Assembly (NCBI RefSeq): GCF_013204885.1
Contig: NZ_JABMKX010000007.1
Span: 1 to 64,000, forward strand
Source of the DNA: Paenibacillus tritici
GTDB taxonomy: Bacteria > Bacillota > Bacilli > Paenibacillales > Paenibacillaceae
Length of the DNA: 64,000 nt
Reading direction: 5' to 3'
The notes under the pieces were generated by a model. That model made no database searches. It was not told the origin of the DNA and saw nothing but the letters and a program-made list of their open reading frames with translations. Numbering within the stretch: position 1 is the stretch's first letter; each line of letters starts with the position of its first letter. The translations under genes and the position numbers were made by a program. Positions 26,266 to 35,438 of the stretch are shown one piece after another.

Positions 26266-27582
26266 CTATTTAGTCCGTCCGAGCTTACGGGCAACAATGA
26301 GAATAAGCAGCAGCGAGACCGTGATAATAATGGCATTGAAGCCCCACTGGCCCTGGAACCAACCGCCTTGCTCCTGCGGTTCTTCCGCTGCTTCCGGCAC
26401 TGCTGTCTCTGCACCGAGCGTAGCCTGTACCAGCTTCTCCCCGTCAATCCGGTCTTTGAAATTAATAATATCATACTGCGGTGCGGTAGCCAGAGTATTG
26501 CCGTAGATCAATGAATACGGCATCTCCTCCCCTCCCGCGAATACAAGCCGGTCCACCAGATACTCAATCTGAAGGTCCGTGATTGTAATCGGGGCATCAT
26601 CCAGATTGTAGATTACAACCCGCAGGGACCCGGAAGAGGATGGTGCCAGCAGCTGGATCTCTGTCTGTGAAATCCGGGTATCCTTGAAATCGAGCCGGTA
26701 CAGCTCCCCGCTTCCAGCCACCGGTATCCTTACCCCGTTACTGTCATAGAGTTCATACCTCCGCAGGAAATTGCCGGTGCTGCCGAGCTTCACCCTCCCA
26801 ATCTTCAGCCGGTCCATGTTGCTTATAAGGATCTCGGTGCGATTCTCCACCTGGGTGATCTCCGTCTGCGGTGTCTTCTGCCGCAGGAATGCAGCCGTTC
26901 TCCACTCCCTGCTGCTGTCCACAAGCTTCAGGCCGGGGAATTCCAGCCCCTCCGGATTGTTCTTCACCACAAGCCGGTAATAGCTGAACTTGTAGCCGCG
27001 CTCCAGCGTAATGCTGTCTGCACTCAGTCCGTTTGTGGCATAGAGGTCCCCTGTGGCTACCTGCTCCCAGGCCAGCCCGTCATAGCCTCCCCACACCTCC
27101 ACATGCTTCAGGAAGGATTCCGCCGGAAGCTCAATCACCAGCTTATTCCCCTGAATGTCTACATGCTCGGCAAGCGGCTTAATCTGGTAATCCAGCAGCG
27201 TATCCGTCCCCTTCACTGCCCTGTGGATCAGCGCCGAGGAATAGACGGCATCATGCTCTTCCACCGTCCGCTCTCCGTTCTCCAGGTAATACGGAACAGG
27301 AGCGCCGGTGCGGTCGGTTATACGCAGATCGCGCAGCTCCTCTGCTGCTGACCGGTATACTGCTTCATCCAGATACAATTCATAATAGGGAGCCGTCTCC
27401 GGGATGGAGAGTTCACGCGAGAACTTCCATTGCCCGCCGCCGGCCTTCACAGCCGCTTCAGGCGATGCCGCCGCACTCTGCGCCGGATAAACAACCGGGG
27501 GACTCAGCAGCAATCCGCCAAGGACCGCCAGCAGCACAGCCGCCGCTCTAGTTCTCTGTCCTGTCTTTCTCTTGCGGCGCAT
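26266..27582 (-). CDS. DUF3999-like exported membrane protein
   Basis: A 438-residue protein with a signal or first helix (about 12-32), a long extracellular beta-rich region, and one C-terminal helix (about 412-432) ending RKLGRTK. It pairs with a DUF2339 gene upstream, a known neighbourhood for DUF3999, and overlaps it by 35 bp with GGAGG 8 bases before the ATG. The function is unknown; the pair probably forms an envelope complex. Confidence 0.8.
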   Translation of the reverse strand: MRRKRKTGQRTRAAAVLLAVLGGLLLSPPVVYPAQSAAASPEAAVKAGGGQWKFSRELSIPETAPYYELYLDEAVYRSAAEELRDLRITDRTGAPVPYYLENGERTVEEHDAVYSSALIHRAVKGTDTLLDYQIKPLAEHVDIQGNKLVIELPAESFLKHVEVWGGYDGLAWEQVATGDLYATNGLSADSITLERGYKFSYYRLVVKNNPEGLEFPGLKLVDSSREWRTAAFLRQKTPQTEITQVENRTEILISNMDRLKIGRVKLGSTGNFLRRYELYDSNGVRIPVAGSGELYRLDFKDTRISQTEIQLLAPSSSGSLRVVIYNLDDAPITITDLQIEYLVDRLVFAGGEEMPYSLIYGNTLATAPQYDIINFKDRIDGEKLVQATLGAETAVPEAAEEPQEQGGWFQGQWGFNAIIITVSLLLILIVARKLGRTK

Positions 27583-30118
27583 AGGCTTCCTCCATTCTGA
27601 CCGATATCCGCTGATAGAGGTATGAGATCCCCAGCAGGCAGAGCCCGAAGCTGAAATAAGCGATGATCTTGCTGCCGGTGTTCAGCAGGGTCAGATCATA
27701 GAGCAGCAGCTTGCCGGTTGCCAGCAGGGACAGCCCCAATCCGAAACGGCGGATGTACAGATATCTTCGCCAGAAGCCGTACATAATGAACAGCACCGCC
27801 AGCAGCAGATAGATCAGACTGAAGGCCAGTCCGCCGTCACGCACCTGGATCTGCACCCCGAGGAATGCCGTAATCATCACCAGGAGATAGATGCCCATAG
27901 CTACAGGATACAGCTCAATATTCTTGTAATCGCGCAGCAGTGTAGTCCGCAGCAGCCTTGCGCCGCTGAACCACACGAACAGATTGAAGAGGATCAGCAG
28001 AACCAGCACCAGAACATCGGCTGCGGAGCTGCCGGACAACCCCTCCGGCAGGCTGGGCATACCGAGCGTGATGCCGATACAGATGGCATAAGTAATCCCG
28101 TACAGCAGCATGACCATGATGCCGACCACGGCATCATACAGGACCCTTATCTTCGGCAGCGCATAAGCGAGGCCGGAAGTGAGCAGTCCCGCCAGCAGCA
28201 GCTTATAGAATGCATTGTGCGCTGTATTCTCAGGCACCATCCAGTCATACAGACGCAGAGCCTCGTATATCAGGTACGCATAGAAGTTCACGATAGCGGC
28301 GTATTTGAACCAGACCGTAGCCTTCACCTCCGCAGGCGTGCTGCGCAGCAGAATGTCCTGGCTGGCATAGCGGAAGGCATACAATAAGGCCACAATACCC
28401 ATTCCCGCCGTTACAAATGTATATTTCAGATCGAAATACGGATTGCTGTAGTAGACTACAGCATTAAGCTCAGATACCTGCAGCAGAACATCGAATCCGA
28501 AGAAGGTTAGCAGACAGAGCGCAAGGATTCCCCAGCCCGAGCGTTCCACTGCCTTGAAGCGGTACAGATGGCCGTAGACCGTAAGCGCCACGCCTTCCAC
28601 CAGCCAGCCGATAGACCACCAGGCCGTGCCCAGCTGGAACGGAATCATCAGGATCGCAAAGGTTAAGGAGGTCACATAGAACAGCAGCTTGCTCTCCCTC
28701 TCCTGCGGCATCCGCTTCTCCAGCAGTACGCCAAGTCCCAGATACATCAGGCAGAAGGCCAGCGCCAGCGCGCCTGTGAATTCATTCAGACCTGCATCCA
28801 GGAAAAGAACATACAGCGTCACACAGCTAATGACTGTATTGCAGCCCAGCAGGCAGAAGTCCAGCCAGGTAAGCTTCGATTTGAACTTGAACGGGTACCA
28901 GAGCGTAATGCCCAGATACATCGCGAAGGTCAGCACCGCACAGAGGATACCCGCCGCACGGCTGTCCGCCAGGTTAATCAGCAGCAGGATCGAAGGTGTA
29001 TTGAACAGGAAGCTGATGTAATTGACAACCACCCAGCGCTTGCGCAGGGAGATCAGCAGAATCAGCAGGTTGAGCACGAACAGATACCCCATCGCCGCGT
29101 ACACGTCACTGCCCTGCAGCCCGAAAGCTCCTATGTAAGAGAAGAGCGGCAGATACCCTCCGACAAGGCCCATGGAGCAGATGGTCCGCGACTCGTAGCG
29201 CAGCGACAGCAGCACAGCGGACAGAGTGACCAGTACCGACAGGCCGATCCCGGCCCATAACCCGATAATCTCCAGTAAGAAATAGCTGTAAAAAATTGAG
29301 CCGTAAAGTACGGACACCCCGCCCCCGATCAGGCCGAGGGCAAAGGCCCCCCGCCCTTTGCGGAATAGCCATTCCCCGCCCGCCAGCATAACAGCCCCCA
29401 GCAGGAAGAAGGCGCTGCCCTTCATATAATCATTGAACCAGGTGGAATAGCTGTATTTGAACCCCGCCCCCACTGCCAGTAGGAGCAGCAGAATGCCCAG
29501 ACGGTTGATCCAGTTCAGACCGATCTTCATCTCGATCCGGTTCTGCTTGCGGCGGCGCAGCAGGGTCTCCTCACTGACCCCTTCGGCTGCGAAATCATCC
29601 AGACCGCTGTCCATCGTACCCTTCAGGGACTTCCCGGTCTCCCGCTGCCATTGCCTGCGCAGCAGGATACTCTCATTCAGCTTCGCCTGCACCTCATCCA
29701 GGATATAGTTGATCTGTGTCTTCTCCTGACCCAGCTCACGGGCGCCTATTCTGTACATCTCCTCTATACGCCGCTTGGCTTCCTGCTCGAAGGATGTCAG
29801 CCGGTCGAGATAAGCGTGATCCCGGGAGGCGAAATACGTCTGCAGCTTCTGCCGCGATACCCGCAGAATGCCCAGCTTCTCATCCAGAATCTGCTCGGCG
29901 AGCGCGGTCCGCAGCTCCGAGTTGTCACGCTCCAGCCTGGCAGCCTGAGCCTTCAGCTCCTCCAGGATCAGCCTGCTCGCCCCATTCTCCTGCTTCAGAA
30001 CTTCATTCTCGCGAACGAGATCACTGCTCTCATATTCTTCAATCAATGCCTGATACTCTTTCAACAGCCCGTCTTGCTGCTGCTGCACAGCCCTCATCCG
30101 GTCTCTGAAATCCTCCAT
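27548..30118 (-). CDS. DUF2339 polytopic membrane protein
   Basis: An 856-residue protein. Residues about 1-100 form a coiled coil (RMRAVQQQQDGLLKEYQ onward); the rest holds more than 20 transmembrane helices beginning at GLNWINRLGILLLLLAVGAGFKY, the usual opening of DUF2339. The ATG at 30118 follows GGGGGG; the upstream ATG at 30148 lacks a site. It is the first gene of a probable three-gene operon with the DUF3999 and MBL-fold genes. The function is unknown. Confidence 0.88.
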   Translation of the reverse strand: MEDFRDRMRAVQQQQDGLLKEYQALIEEYESSDLVRENEVLKQENGASRLILEELKAQAARLERDNSELRTALAEQILDEKLGILRVSRQKLQTYFASRDHAYLDRLTSFEQEAKRRIEEMYRIGARELGQEKTQINYILDEVQAKLNESILLRRQWQRETGKSLKGTMDSGLDDFAAEGVSEETLLRRRKQNRIEMKIGLNWINRLGILLLLLAVGAGFKYSYSTWFNDYMKGSAFFLLGAVMLAGGEWLFRKGRGAFALGLIGGGVSVLYGSIFYSYFLLEIIGLWAGIGLSVLVTLSAVLLSLRYESRTICSMGLVGGYLPLFSYIGAFGLQGSDVYAAMGYLFVLNLLILLISLRKRWVVVNYISFLFNTPSILLLINLADSRAAGILCAVLTFAMYLGITLWYPFKFKSKLTWLDFCLLGCNTVISCVTLYVLFLDAGLNEFTGALALAFCLMYLGLGVLLEKRMPQERESKLLFYVTSLTFAILMIPFQLGTAWWSIGWLVEGVALTVYGHLYRFKAVERSGWGILALCLLTFFGFDVLLQVSELNAVVYYSNPYFDLKYTFVTAGMGIVALLYAFRYASQDILLRSTPAEVKATVWFKYAAIVNFYAYLIYEALRLYDWMVPENTAHNAFYKLLLAGLLTSGLAYALPKIRVLYDAVVGIMVMLLYGITYAICIGITLGMPSLPEGLSGSSAADVLVLVLLILFNLFVWFSGARLLRTTLLRDYKNIELYPVAMGIYLLVMITAFLGVQIQVRDGGLAFSLIYLLLAVLFIMYGFWRRYLYIRRFGLGLSLLATGKLLLYDLTLLNTGSKIIAYFSFGLCLLGISYLYQRISVRMEEAYAPQEKDRTEN

Positions 30119-30308
30119 AGCCGCCCCCCAGTATCTGCTAATCGGCAAATTGTTAATATATTCATTATAAATCTAATTACCACCGCAGGCTCTTCAAAAA
30201 TCATCTGCCTCCAGTTTCCTGAAAAAAACGAATTTGTCACATTTTTGTCTTCCCGGACGTTATAGGTTTATTATTATCATTATATTCAAGACATAGGAGA
30301 ACCGGACA

Positions 30309-31514
30309 TTGAAACTTAACCTGCGACAACTGCAAAAACGTTATATCGTCTTATTGTTACTATTAGTAGTCTTCCTGCCTGTTCCTTTCAGAATGAAAGG
30401 TATGACCAAGCTTGAAATTACCGGCCTTGACGGAACCCGGATCACCACAGATGCTTATACGCTGACAGCGGATCATGAACTGATGCTGGATAAAGAAATC
30501 GCTGAGCGGGCGCTGGGCGCCCGGATCGGCTGGGAGAAGCAGGCTCCGCTTCCCACAGGCGTCTATTACAAAGATCAGGTTGCGGTATTGATGTACCATC
30601 ATCTTGCTGTAGCACCGTTAACGCTCAATCCCGGAGTATTAACTGTCGGGCAGTTCGATGAACAGCTGCGGCTGCTGAAGCAGGAGGGCTTCCATATCAT
30701 TACGATGCAGCAATACCGGCAGTTCATGCTGGAGAATGCTCCGGTTCCCGATAATGCCGTTCTGCTAACCTTCGATGACGGGTATGAGAGCTTTTATAAG
30801 CTGGCCTTCCCGATCCTGCAAAAGCACGGCTGCACCGCAGTGAACTTCATCATTGTATCTGATGTGGATCATCCGGATAAGCATCAGGTGCCCAAGCTGA
30901 CCTGGGAGCAGATGCGGGAGATGAAGCGCGCCGGAATGGACTTCTATAATCATACGTACAATTTGCATTATTACGGCATTGTCGATGCAGAGGGGGGCAC
31001 CCGTCCGGCGGCGAGCGCCTTGCTGTATATTGATGATGAGAACCGCAATGAACTGAATGAAGAATACTACAGAAGAGTAACCGGGGACCTGGCTCATGCA
31101 GAGCGCAGGCTGAAGGAGGAGCTGGGCAATACGGATTCGGCTATTGCTTTTCCGTACGGCTCCTATAATGACAAGCTGCTGGAGGCAAGTGATTCACTCG
31201 GTATCCGGCTGAAATTCAATATCGGGCAGGGCTTAAGCTCCAGAACAACGATGAACGCACCACGGATCAATGAAGGGGACCGGACCCTCGCGCCGGCGCT
31301 GTCCATAGAACGGCTGAAGCATCCGGCGCCGCCGATGGTTCTGAGTGTGAACTCCGTGCCGGTCCATCTTACCGGAGCTCCGCCGAAGCTGAGGAAGGGC
31401 AGATTAATGGTTCCGATAGATGCGCTAAGCAAAGCACTCGGAGTAGAGATGCAGTACGACCGCAGCAGTGGAAGCTTGAAGCTATCACCTGGCAGCCTGA
31501 ACAAGGCAGGTTGA
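30309..31514 (+). CDS. Polysaccharide deacetylase with C-terminal stalk domain
   Basis: A 401-residue exported or membrane-tethered protein. One N-terminal helix (about 12-27), a NodB domain with MYHHL, LLTFDDGYESF (catalytic Asp and metal Asp) and FYNHTYNLHYY (metal His), and AIAFPYGSYNDKLLEA. The last 60 residues (PPKLRKGRLMVPIDALSKALG) resemble a copper amine oxidase N-terminal-like domain often used on Paenibacillus surface proteins. IcaB/PgaB-like specificity is plausible. The start is TTG at 30309 with AGGAGA 8 bases upstream. Confidence 0.9.
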   Translation: MKLNLRQLQKRYIVLLLLLVVFLPVPFRMKGMTKLEITGLDGTRITTDAYTLTADHELMLDKEIAERALGARIGWEKQAPLPTGVYYKDQVAVLMYHHLAVAPLTLNPGVLTVGQFDEQLRLLKQEGFHIITMQQYRQFMLENAPVPDNAVLLTFDDGYESFYKLAFPILQKHGCTAVNFIIVSDVDHPDKHQVPKLTWEQMREMKRAGMDFYNHTYNLHYYGIVDAEGGTRPAASALLYIDDENRNELNEEYYRRVTGDLAHAERRLKEELGNTDSAIAFPYGSYNDKLLEASDSLGIRLKFNIGQGLSSRTTMNAPRINEGDRTLAPALSIERLKHPAPPMVLSVNSVPVHLTGAPPKLRKGRLMVPIDALSKALGVEMQYDRSSGSLKLSPGSLNKAG

Positions 31515-31631
31515 GCAGGGGATTCCTCGGAGGAGTAGCGCCGGAGGGGGGTGCCAGACGGGCAAATCCGCCTACCCCTTACCGCGCCTGCCGGACCGGC
31601 GGACCACAGGCTCGCGGCCTAACGTTACCTG

Positions 31632-31708
31632 TTCTTCCCGGTACATACACGAAGACTTCTTCCCGGTACATACACGAAGACCCTACGGGCAGCCCGTAGG
31701 GTCTTCAA
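31632..31708. repeat. 25-bp tandem duplication joined to a perfect hairpin
   Basis: TTCTTCCCGGTACATACACGAAGAC (first at 31632-31656, again at 31657-31681; 25 bp) runs into GAAGACCCTACGGG-CAG-CCCGTAGGGTCTTC (31676-31708), a 14-bp perfect stem. AAAAGG follows on the plus strand and no T-run, so it is a poor terminator. The rest of 31515-31950 shows no gene that I can support. Confidence 0.75.
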
Positions 31709-31950
31709 AAGGTGAGAAGCGAATTTATAGTTATGCCGGGGTTCCAGTTGCTGGTTGCTGATGCTAATCCGGATAATAATCGGATGACATCCCGATTCTA
31801 TCCGTCCTTCAAGCAGTACATGGGTTAATCAACTTTCCTGTCGGAAAACACACAATCATGCCCTTCCAAACATCTAATTGATACCTTCCACTTCCCACCT
31901 AAGCATTAATACCCGCTACAGCGGCACGTTAAACACCCCCGATACAACAA

Positions 31951-31996
31951 AGAGGATACTCCTTCACCATCTGCATGGATGCGGGAATATCCTCTA
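31951..31996 (-). terminator. Probable terminator of rpmE2
   Basis: AGAGGATA and TATCCTCT close a long imperfect hairpin just after the stop; TTTGTTGT follows on the minus strand. Confidence 0.6.
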
Positions 31997-32010
31997 TAGC
32001 AACAATACCA

Positions 32011-32259
32011 TTATTTCTTCTGAGCAAGCCGTTGTTTGAACTTGTCAACACGACCGCCAGTTTCGGTATCTCTTTGTTTGCCTGTGTAGAACGGGTGGGA
32101 TGCAGAGCTGGAGTCTACACGGATCACTGGATAAGTGTTGCCGTCTTCCCATTCCATAGTTTCACCGGATGATTTGGTGGATGAGCTCAGGAATTTGTAG
32201 CCTACGCTTGCATCGAAGAAAATAACCTGGTTGAACTTAGGGTGTATGCCTTGTTTCAT
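32011..32259 (-). CDS. rpmE2: Ribosomal protein L31 type B
   Basis: An 82-residue protein with [20 protein letters not shown] and the [14 protein letters not shown] signature. It has no cysteine, so it is the zinc-independent type B paralog that replaces zinc-binding L31 under zinc limitation. In other Firmicutes this gene is often controlled by Zur, but I found no clear Zur palindrome in 32260-32456. AAAGGAGG lies before the ATG. Confidence 0.97.
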   Translation of the reverse strand: MKQGIHPKFNQVIFFDASVGYKFLSSSTKSSGETMEWEDGNTYPVIRVDSSSASHPFYTGKQRDTETGGRVDKFKQRLAQKK

Positions 32260-32425
32260 TGTAGTAACCTCCTTTCATTACGGATACAACTTCTTCGGTA
32301 TTATGAAGCCATCTCTTGGTCTATTTGAAAAATCAGGTTAGACGAAGGGAGATGCGTAAATCTTCCGATTTTTACACGCCATACTATCATACGTGAAATG
32401 AGCCAGAGAGTCAATAGTCAACACT

Positions 32426-32452
32426 GGAGCGGCCTCAAGATCCGGCCGCTCC
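32426..32452 (-). terminator. Terminator-like hairpin at the end of the yda-like operon
   Basis: GGAGCGGCC pairs with GGCCGCTCC around a 9-base loop, immediately after the last stop of the operon. The following bases (AGTGTTGACTATTG) are only weakly T-rich. Confidence 0.55.
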
Positions 32453-32456
32453 TGTA

Positions 32457-33311
32457 TTATACATCGTATTCCAGCTGGTTTTTGGCCTGCACAATGAAAT
32501 CCAGCGGGTTCTCAATCTTGTCCGCCTCATATTCCACCGCACCAATCTTCAGCCCCAGGTTCACCTTGTATTTGCCGGAGAACTCCGTGTCATTCAATTC
32601 CTGAAGCCGCTGTTTGATCCGCTCAATGACAATTTTGGACCCTTCACGGTCTGTGAAGAGCAGCAGCCCCCAGGTCGCCTCCTCCTTGTCCAGCAGATAC
32701 AGCGCATCATTGGTACGGATGCTGGACTGGCTGAGCTGGGAGACATCATAGACTGCTTCAGACAGCTGTTCTTCCGGGATGAGACGGCGGATCTCACTCC
32801 AGTACTTCACCTTCACCACCAGCAGCGTCAGCGGAATCTTATAGCGGGTCGAGATTCCGATGAACAGATTGGCATCCTTTTGAAAGGAGATGCTGTTGCG
32901 CAGGTCTGTATTCTCATCCACTGCGGCAAGATTGGCGGTGCGCTTCAGCAGCCGTTCATTCTCCGCCTGCAGCTCGCGGGTACTGGAGGTGAAGACCCAC
33001 AGCACGACCGTAAGCAGCGGGGTCATAATCAGCCAGAAGTACGTGTCTACCCCGATGGACGCGCCCTGGGTTACCGTCTGATATACCACGAAGAAGCCGT
33101 AGCCGAATACAAACGCCAGATTCAGCGTAAGTCCCGCCGTGACCGTGGTGAAATACGTGACCAGGGCCAGGATGAAGGATACATTCAGAATAATAATGTT
33201 CTGGATATAGTGGTCCGGAGAGCCTGCGATATATACGATGCAGGCGAAGATCAGGACCAGAAAGGCCAGGAAGCCAAGATCCGAGGTTAGACTGCTGCGG
33301 TTACGTCTCAC
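32457..33311 (-). CDS. ydaK: YdaK-like degenerate GGDEF c-di-GMP receptor
   Basis: A 284-residue membrane protein with four N-terminal helices (about 11-30, 38-58, 60-78, 91-109), a short coiled linker, and a GGDEF-fold domain. The catalytic GGDEF is replaced by DKEEA (208-212), so cyclase activity is not expected. Five residues upstream stands RTND (199-202), exactly where an RxxD inhibitory-site motif belongs, so c-di-GMP binding should remain. B. subtilis YdaK is nearly the same length and has the same state. The GTG start overlaps the YdaN-like stop as GTGA. It likely switches on the polysaccharide synthase of the operon when c-di-GMP rises. Confidence 0.88.
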   Translation of the reverse strand: MRRNRSSLTSDLGFLAFLVLIFACIVYIAGSPDHYIQNIIILNVSFILALVTYFTTVTAGLTLNLAFVFGYGFFVVYQTVTQGASIGVDTYFWLIMTPLLTVVLWVFTSSTRELQAENERLLKRTANLAAVDENTDLRNSISFQKDANLFIGISTRYKIPLTLLVVKVKYWSEIRRLIPEEQLSEAVYDVSQLSQSSIRTNDALYLLDKEEATWGLLLFTDREGSKIVIERIKQRLQELNDTEFSGKYKVNLGLKIGAVEYEADKIENPLDFIVQAKNQLEYDV

Positions 33312-35395
33312 GCTTGATCACCACGTTTCTTCTTATGTTTGCGCAGCAGCAGCAGCAGAGCTACAACCACCAGCGCCACCATCAGTACCGCTGCGGTCAC
33401 GAAGCCCAGCACATCCGTGCGCTCCATCACCCGTGAGGCCAGAGACTCCGGTTCGGCACCGGTGATGGTCTTGAAGCGGTAGGCATTGACTGTGCCGTCC
33501 TTGTCCGCTACAACTCCGTCACCGTAAACCTTCCATCTGTCCTTCTCGCTTCCAATCAGCTTGGAGACAATGAAATTGCTCTCGGAGCGGACGGCCGTAA
33601 CCGCCAGCAGGCCGCGTCCGCCCTCGTAAGGCGATTCCAGCAGCTGCAGGGTGCCGATCCCGGCCCCGTACTTCTCCTCAATGGCTAATTTCTCATTGGA
33701 CAGCAGGGTTGAGCCATCCTTATTATATTTGAAAAAAAGCTTGTCATTGTTATCGCGGATCACCTTGTTATCCTTATAGGTCCCGATGGCAATGATATTG
33801 TTGTCCTTCAGATTGCCCGCTGTTACATTATCGCTGTAGTAGTGAACATCACCCGTATTTCCCCCGGCGTATTTGCCGAGCATGTTGAAGATATTGCCCA
33901 GGCTCCGGTAGGTGTAATCATCCTTTTCCTTCGGCAGCACCACGGCTACACGGTTGAAGATTCCATCGCGCAGGAACGGATACGGGTAATTGCCCAGCAG
34001 CAGATCTGTGCGGTCCTTCGTATTCAGCCGCATTAGCGATTCCTTGCTGATATAGGCCCAAGGCATCTCATCCCTGTTAGGGGTGCAGAGAATACTCGCC
34101 AGCTCCAGCTCAAACGCCACCGTCACGGTGAAGTTGCCGGAGATATTCAGACTCTGCGGGACATTCAGATTCAGAACATCCCCGTTTGCCAGCTCCTTCG
34201 TCAGCTTCTTGCTGCCGATGGGCGTATTGTTGATGCTCACTGTAACCAGGGAACGGTTGAAGTCGAGATTCGCGGCATAGCGGAAATCCAGGCTGATCTT
34301 CCCGTCATCTGCAATGGAGCGGTTAGAGGGCAGCGATACGAAATACGTCTGCTCCTGATGATTCGGCCCGGTCAGCTTATCCCCCGTATCCGTGAAGGTA
34401 ATATTCGTACTGATGGGCGGTGCCGGATCAACTACATGGGTAGTACCGTCAACGACCTTCAGATCCTTGCTGATCTGGCTCATCAGTGTTCTGCTGGCCA
34501 TCAGCCGTCCGGCTTTGATCAGCAGGCTCTCGTCCTTGGAGGTGACAATCAGCGTGGGCTGGGATTCCTTGTCAACCAGCTGGATTACGGCATGTGTACC
34601 CAGGTCATCCGCCGTGCTCACCAGCTTTTTCAGCCTATCAGGCAGATGGTCATACATGGCTACCAGCACTACTGCACGCTTGTCCTCGACGGTGCTTTCG
34701 CGGTAAGGCAGCAGCGGAATGGTTGTATCGTTCAGCGTATTGCCTTTGACGAAGCCCGAGAGGGCGTAGGTCGCGCTCTCCAGCTCAGCCCCGCTGGCAT
34801 TCTGCGGGACCGTGAGCAGGCTTTGTTCTTTTTTCACCGTATCCATGCCCGAGAATCTGCTGCTGAAATCCTGAATCCCCCCGGTAATCGCCTTAGTTGT
34901 GTACTTGACGGCAATATTGGAGGTATTGAACAGATGCAGCCAGCTATCCTGCATATCATCGACATTGCATAGCTGATACCCCCCGGTATCCGTTCTCAAG
35001 TTGCCCTGGATGCCCAGCGTATTGGTGCCTTCGGTCACGAAGCCCTTGGGTACCTCCACACTCAGGCTCTGCTGCCCGTTATTATCCCGGGAAGGCCTGA
35101 AGGAATGGAACGGAATGCCGTTCAGCGACAGCGTTACACTCGAGCGCGTATCCTCATTAATCTGAGACGCCTGGAAATGCAGATTAATCATTACTTTATC
35201 AATGTTCCAGTACTCCATTACTGTGAAGAACTGCTGCTGGGAGCTTGAGCCCTTGAGGGAAATCTCTCCACCCGTGAACGAAGTTTCATACGTCTGCCCG
35301 GCTTCACCGGGAAGTGCCGCCGAATGCGCCGCAGGCATTTGAACCAGGAAGAGGGAGAGGCAGAGCAGCAGTGTTATTATCTGTTTTTTCATCAT
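33308..35395 (-). CDS. ydaN: YdaN-like BcsB-type synthase subunit
   Basis: A 695-residue exported protein anchored by a C-terminal helix (VLGFVTAAVLMVALVVVALL) and basic tail. A signal peptide (MMKKQIITLLLCLSLF) precedes repeated jelly-roll and flavodoxin-like segments of the BcsB (cellulose synthase regulatory subunit) type, for example LNLNVPQSLNISGNFTVTV and CTPNRDEMPWAYIS. B. subtilis YdaN has about the same length. The start at 35395 follows AGGAGA with 7 bases; the longer frame overlaps the glycosyltransferase gene. It probably guides the nascent glycan out of the membrane. Confidence 0.88.
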   Translation of the reverse strand: MMKKQIITLLLCLSLFLVQMPAAHSAALPGEAGQTYETSFTGGEISLKGSSSQQQFFTVMEYWNIDKVMINLHFQASQINEDTRSSVTLSLNGIPFHSFRPSRDNNGQQSLSVEVPKGFVTEGTNTLGIQGNLRTDTGGYQLCNVDDMQDSWLHLFNTSNIAVKYTTKAITGGIQDFSSRFSGMDTVKKEQSLLTVPQNASGAELESATYALSGFVKGNTLNDTTIPLLPYRESTVEDKRAVVLVAMYDHLPDRLKKLVSTADDLGTHAVIQLVDKESQPTLIVTSKDESLLIKAGRLMASRTLMSQISKDLKVVDGTTHVVDPAPPISTNITFTDTGDKLTGPNHQEQTYFVSLPSNRSIADDGKISLDFRYAANLDFNRSLVTVSINNTPIGSKKLTKELANGDVLNLNVPQSLNISGNFTVTVAFELELASILCTPNRDEMPWAYISKESLMRLNTKDRTDLLLGNYPYPFLRDGIFNRVAVVLPKEKDDYTYRSLGNIFNMLGKYAGGNTGDVHYYSDNVTAGNLKDNNIIAIGTYKDNKVIRDNNDKLFFKYNKDGSTLLSNEKLAIEEKYGAGIGTLQLLESPYEGGRGLLAVTAVRSESNFIVSKLIGSEKDRWKVYGDGVVADKDGTVNAYRFKTITGAEPESLASRVMERTDVLGFVTAAVLMVALVVVALLLLLRKHKKKRGDQA

Positions 35396-35438
35396 GTCCG
35401 TGTCTCCTGTATCTCTAATTTCTCTGACCTCCGGCGCA

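Noticed and set aside
32340..32400. Zur box for rpmE2
   Set aside because: CGTAAATC-TTCC-GATTTTTAC is an imperfect inverted repeat but does not match the TCGTAAT/ATTACGA Zur pattern.
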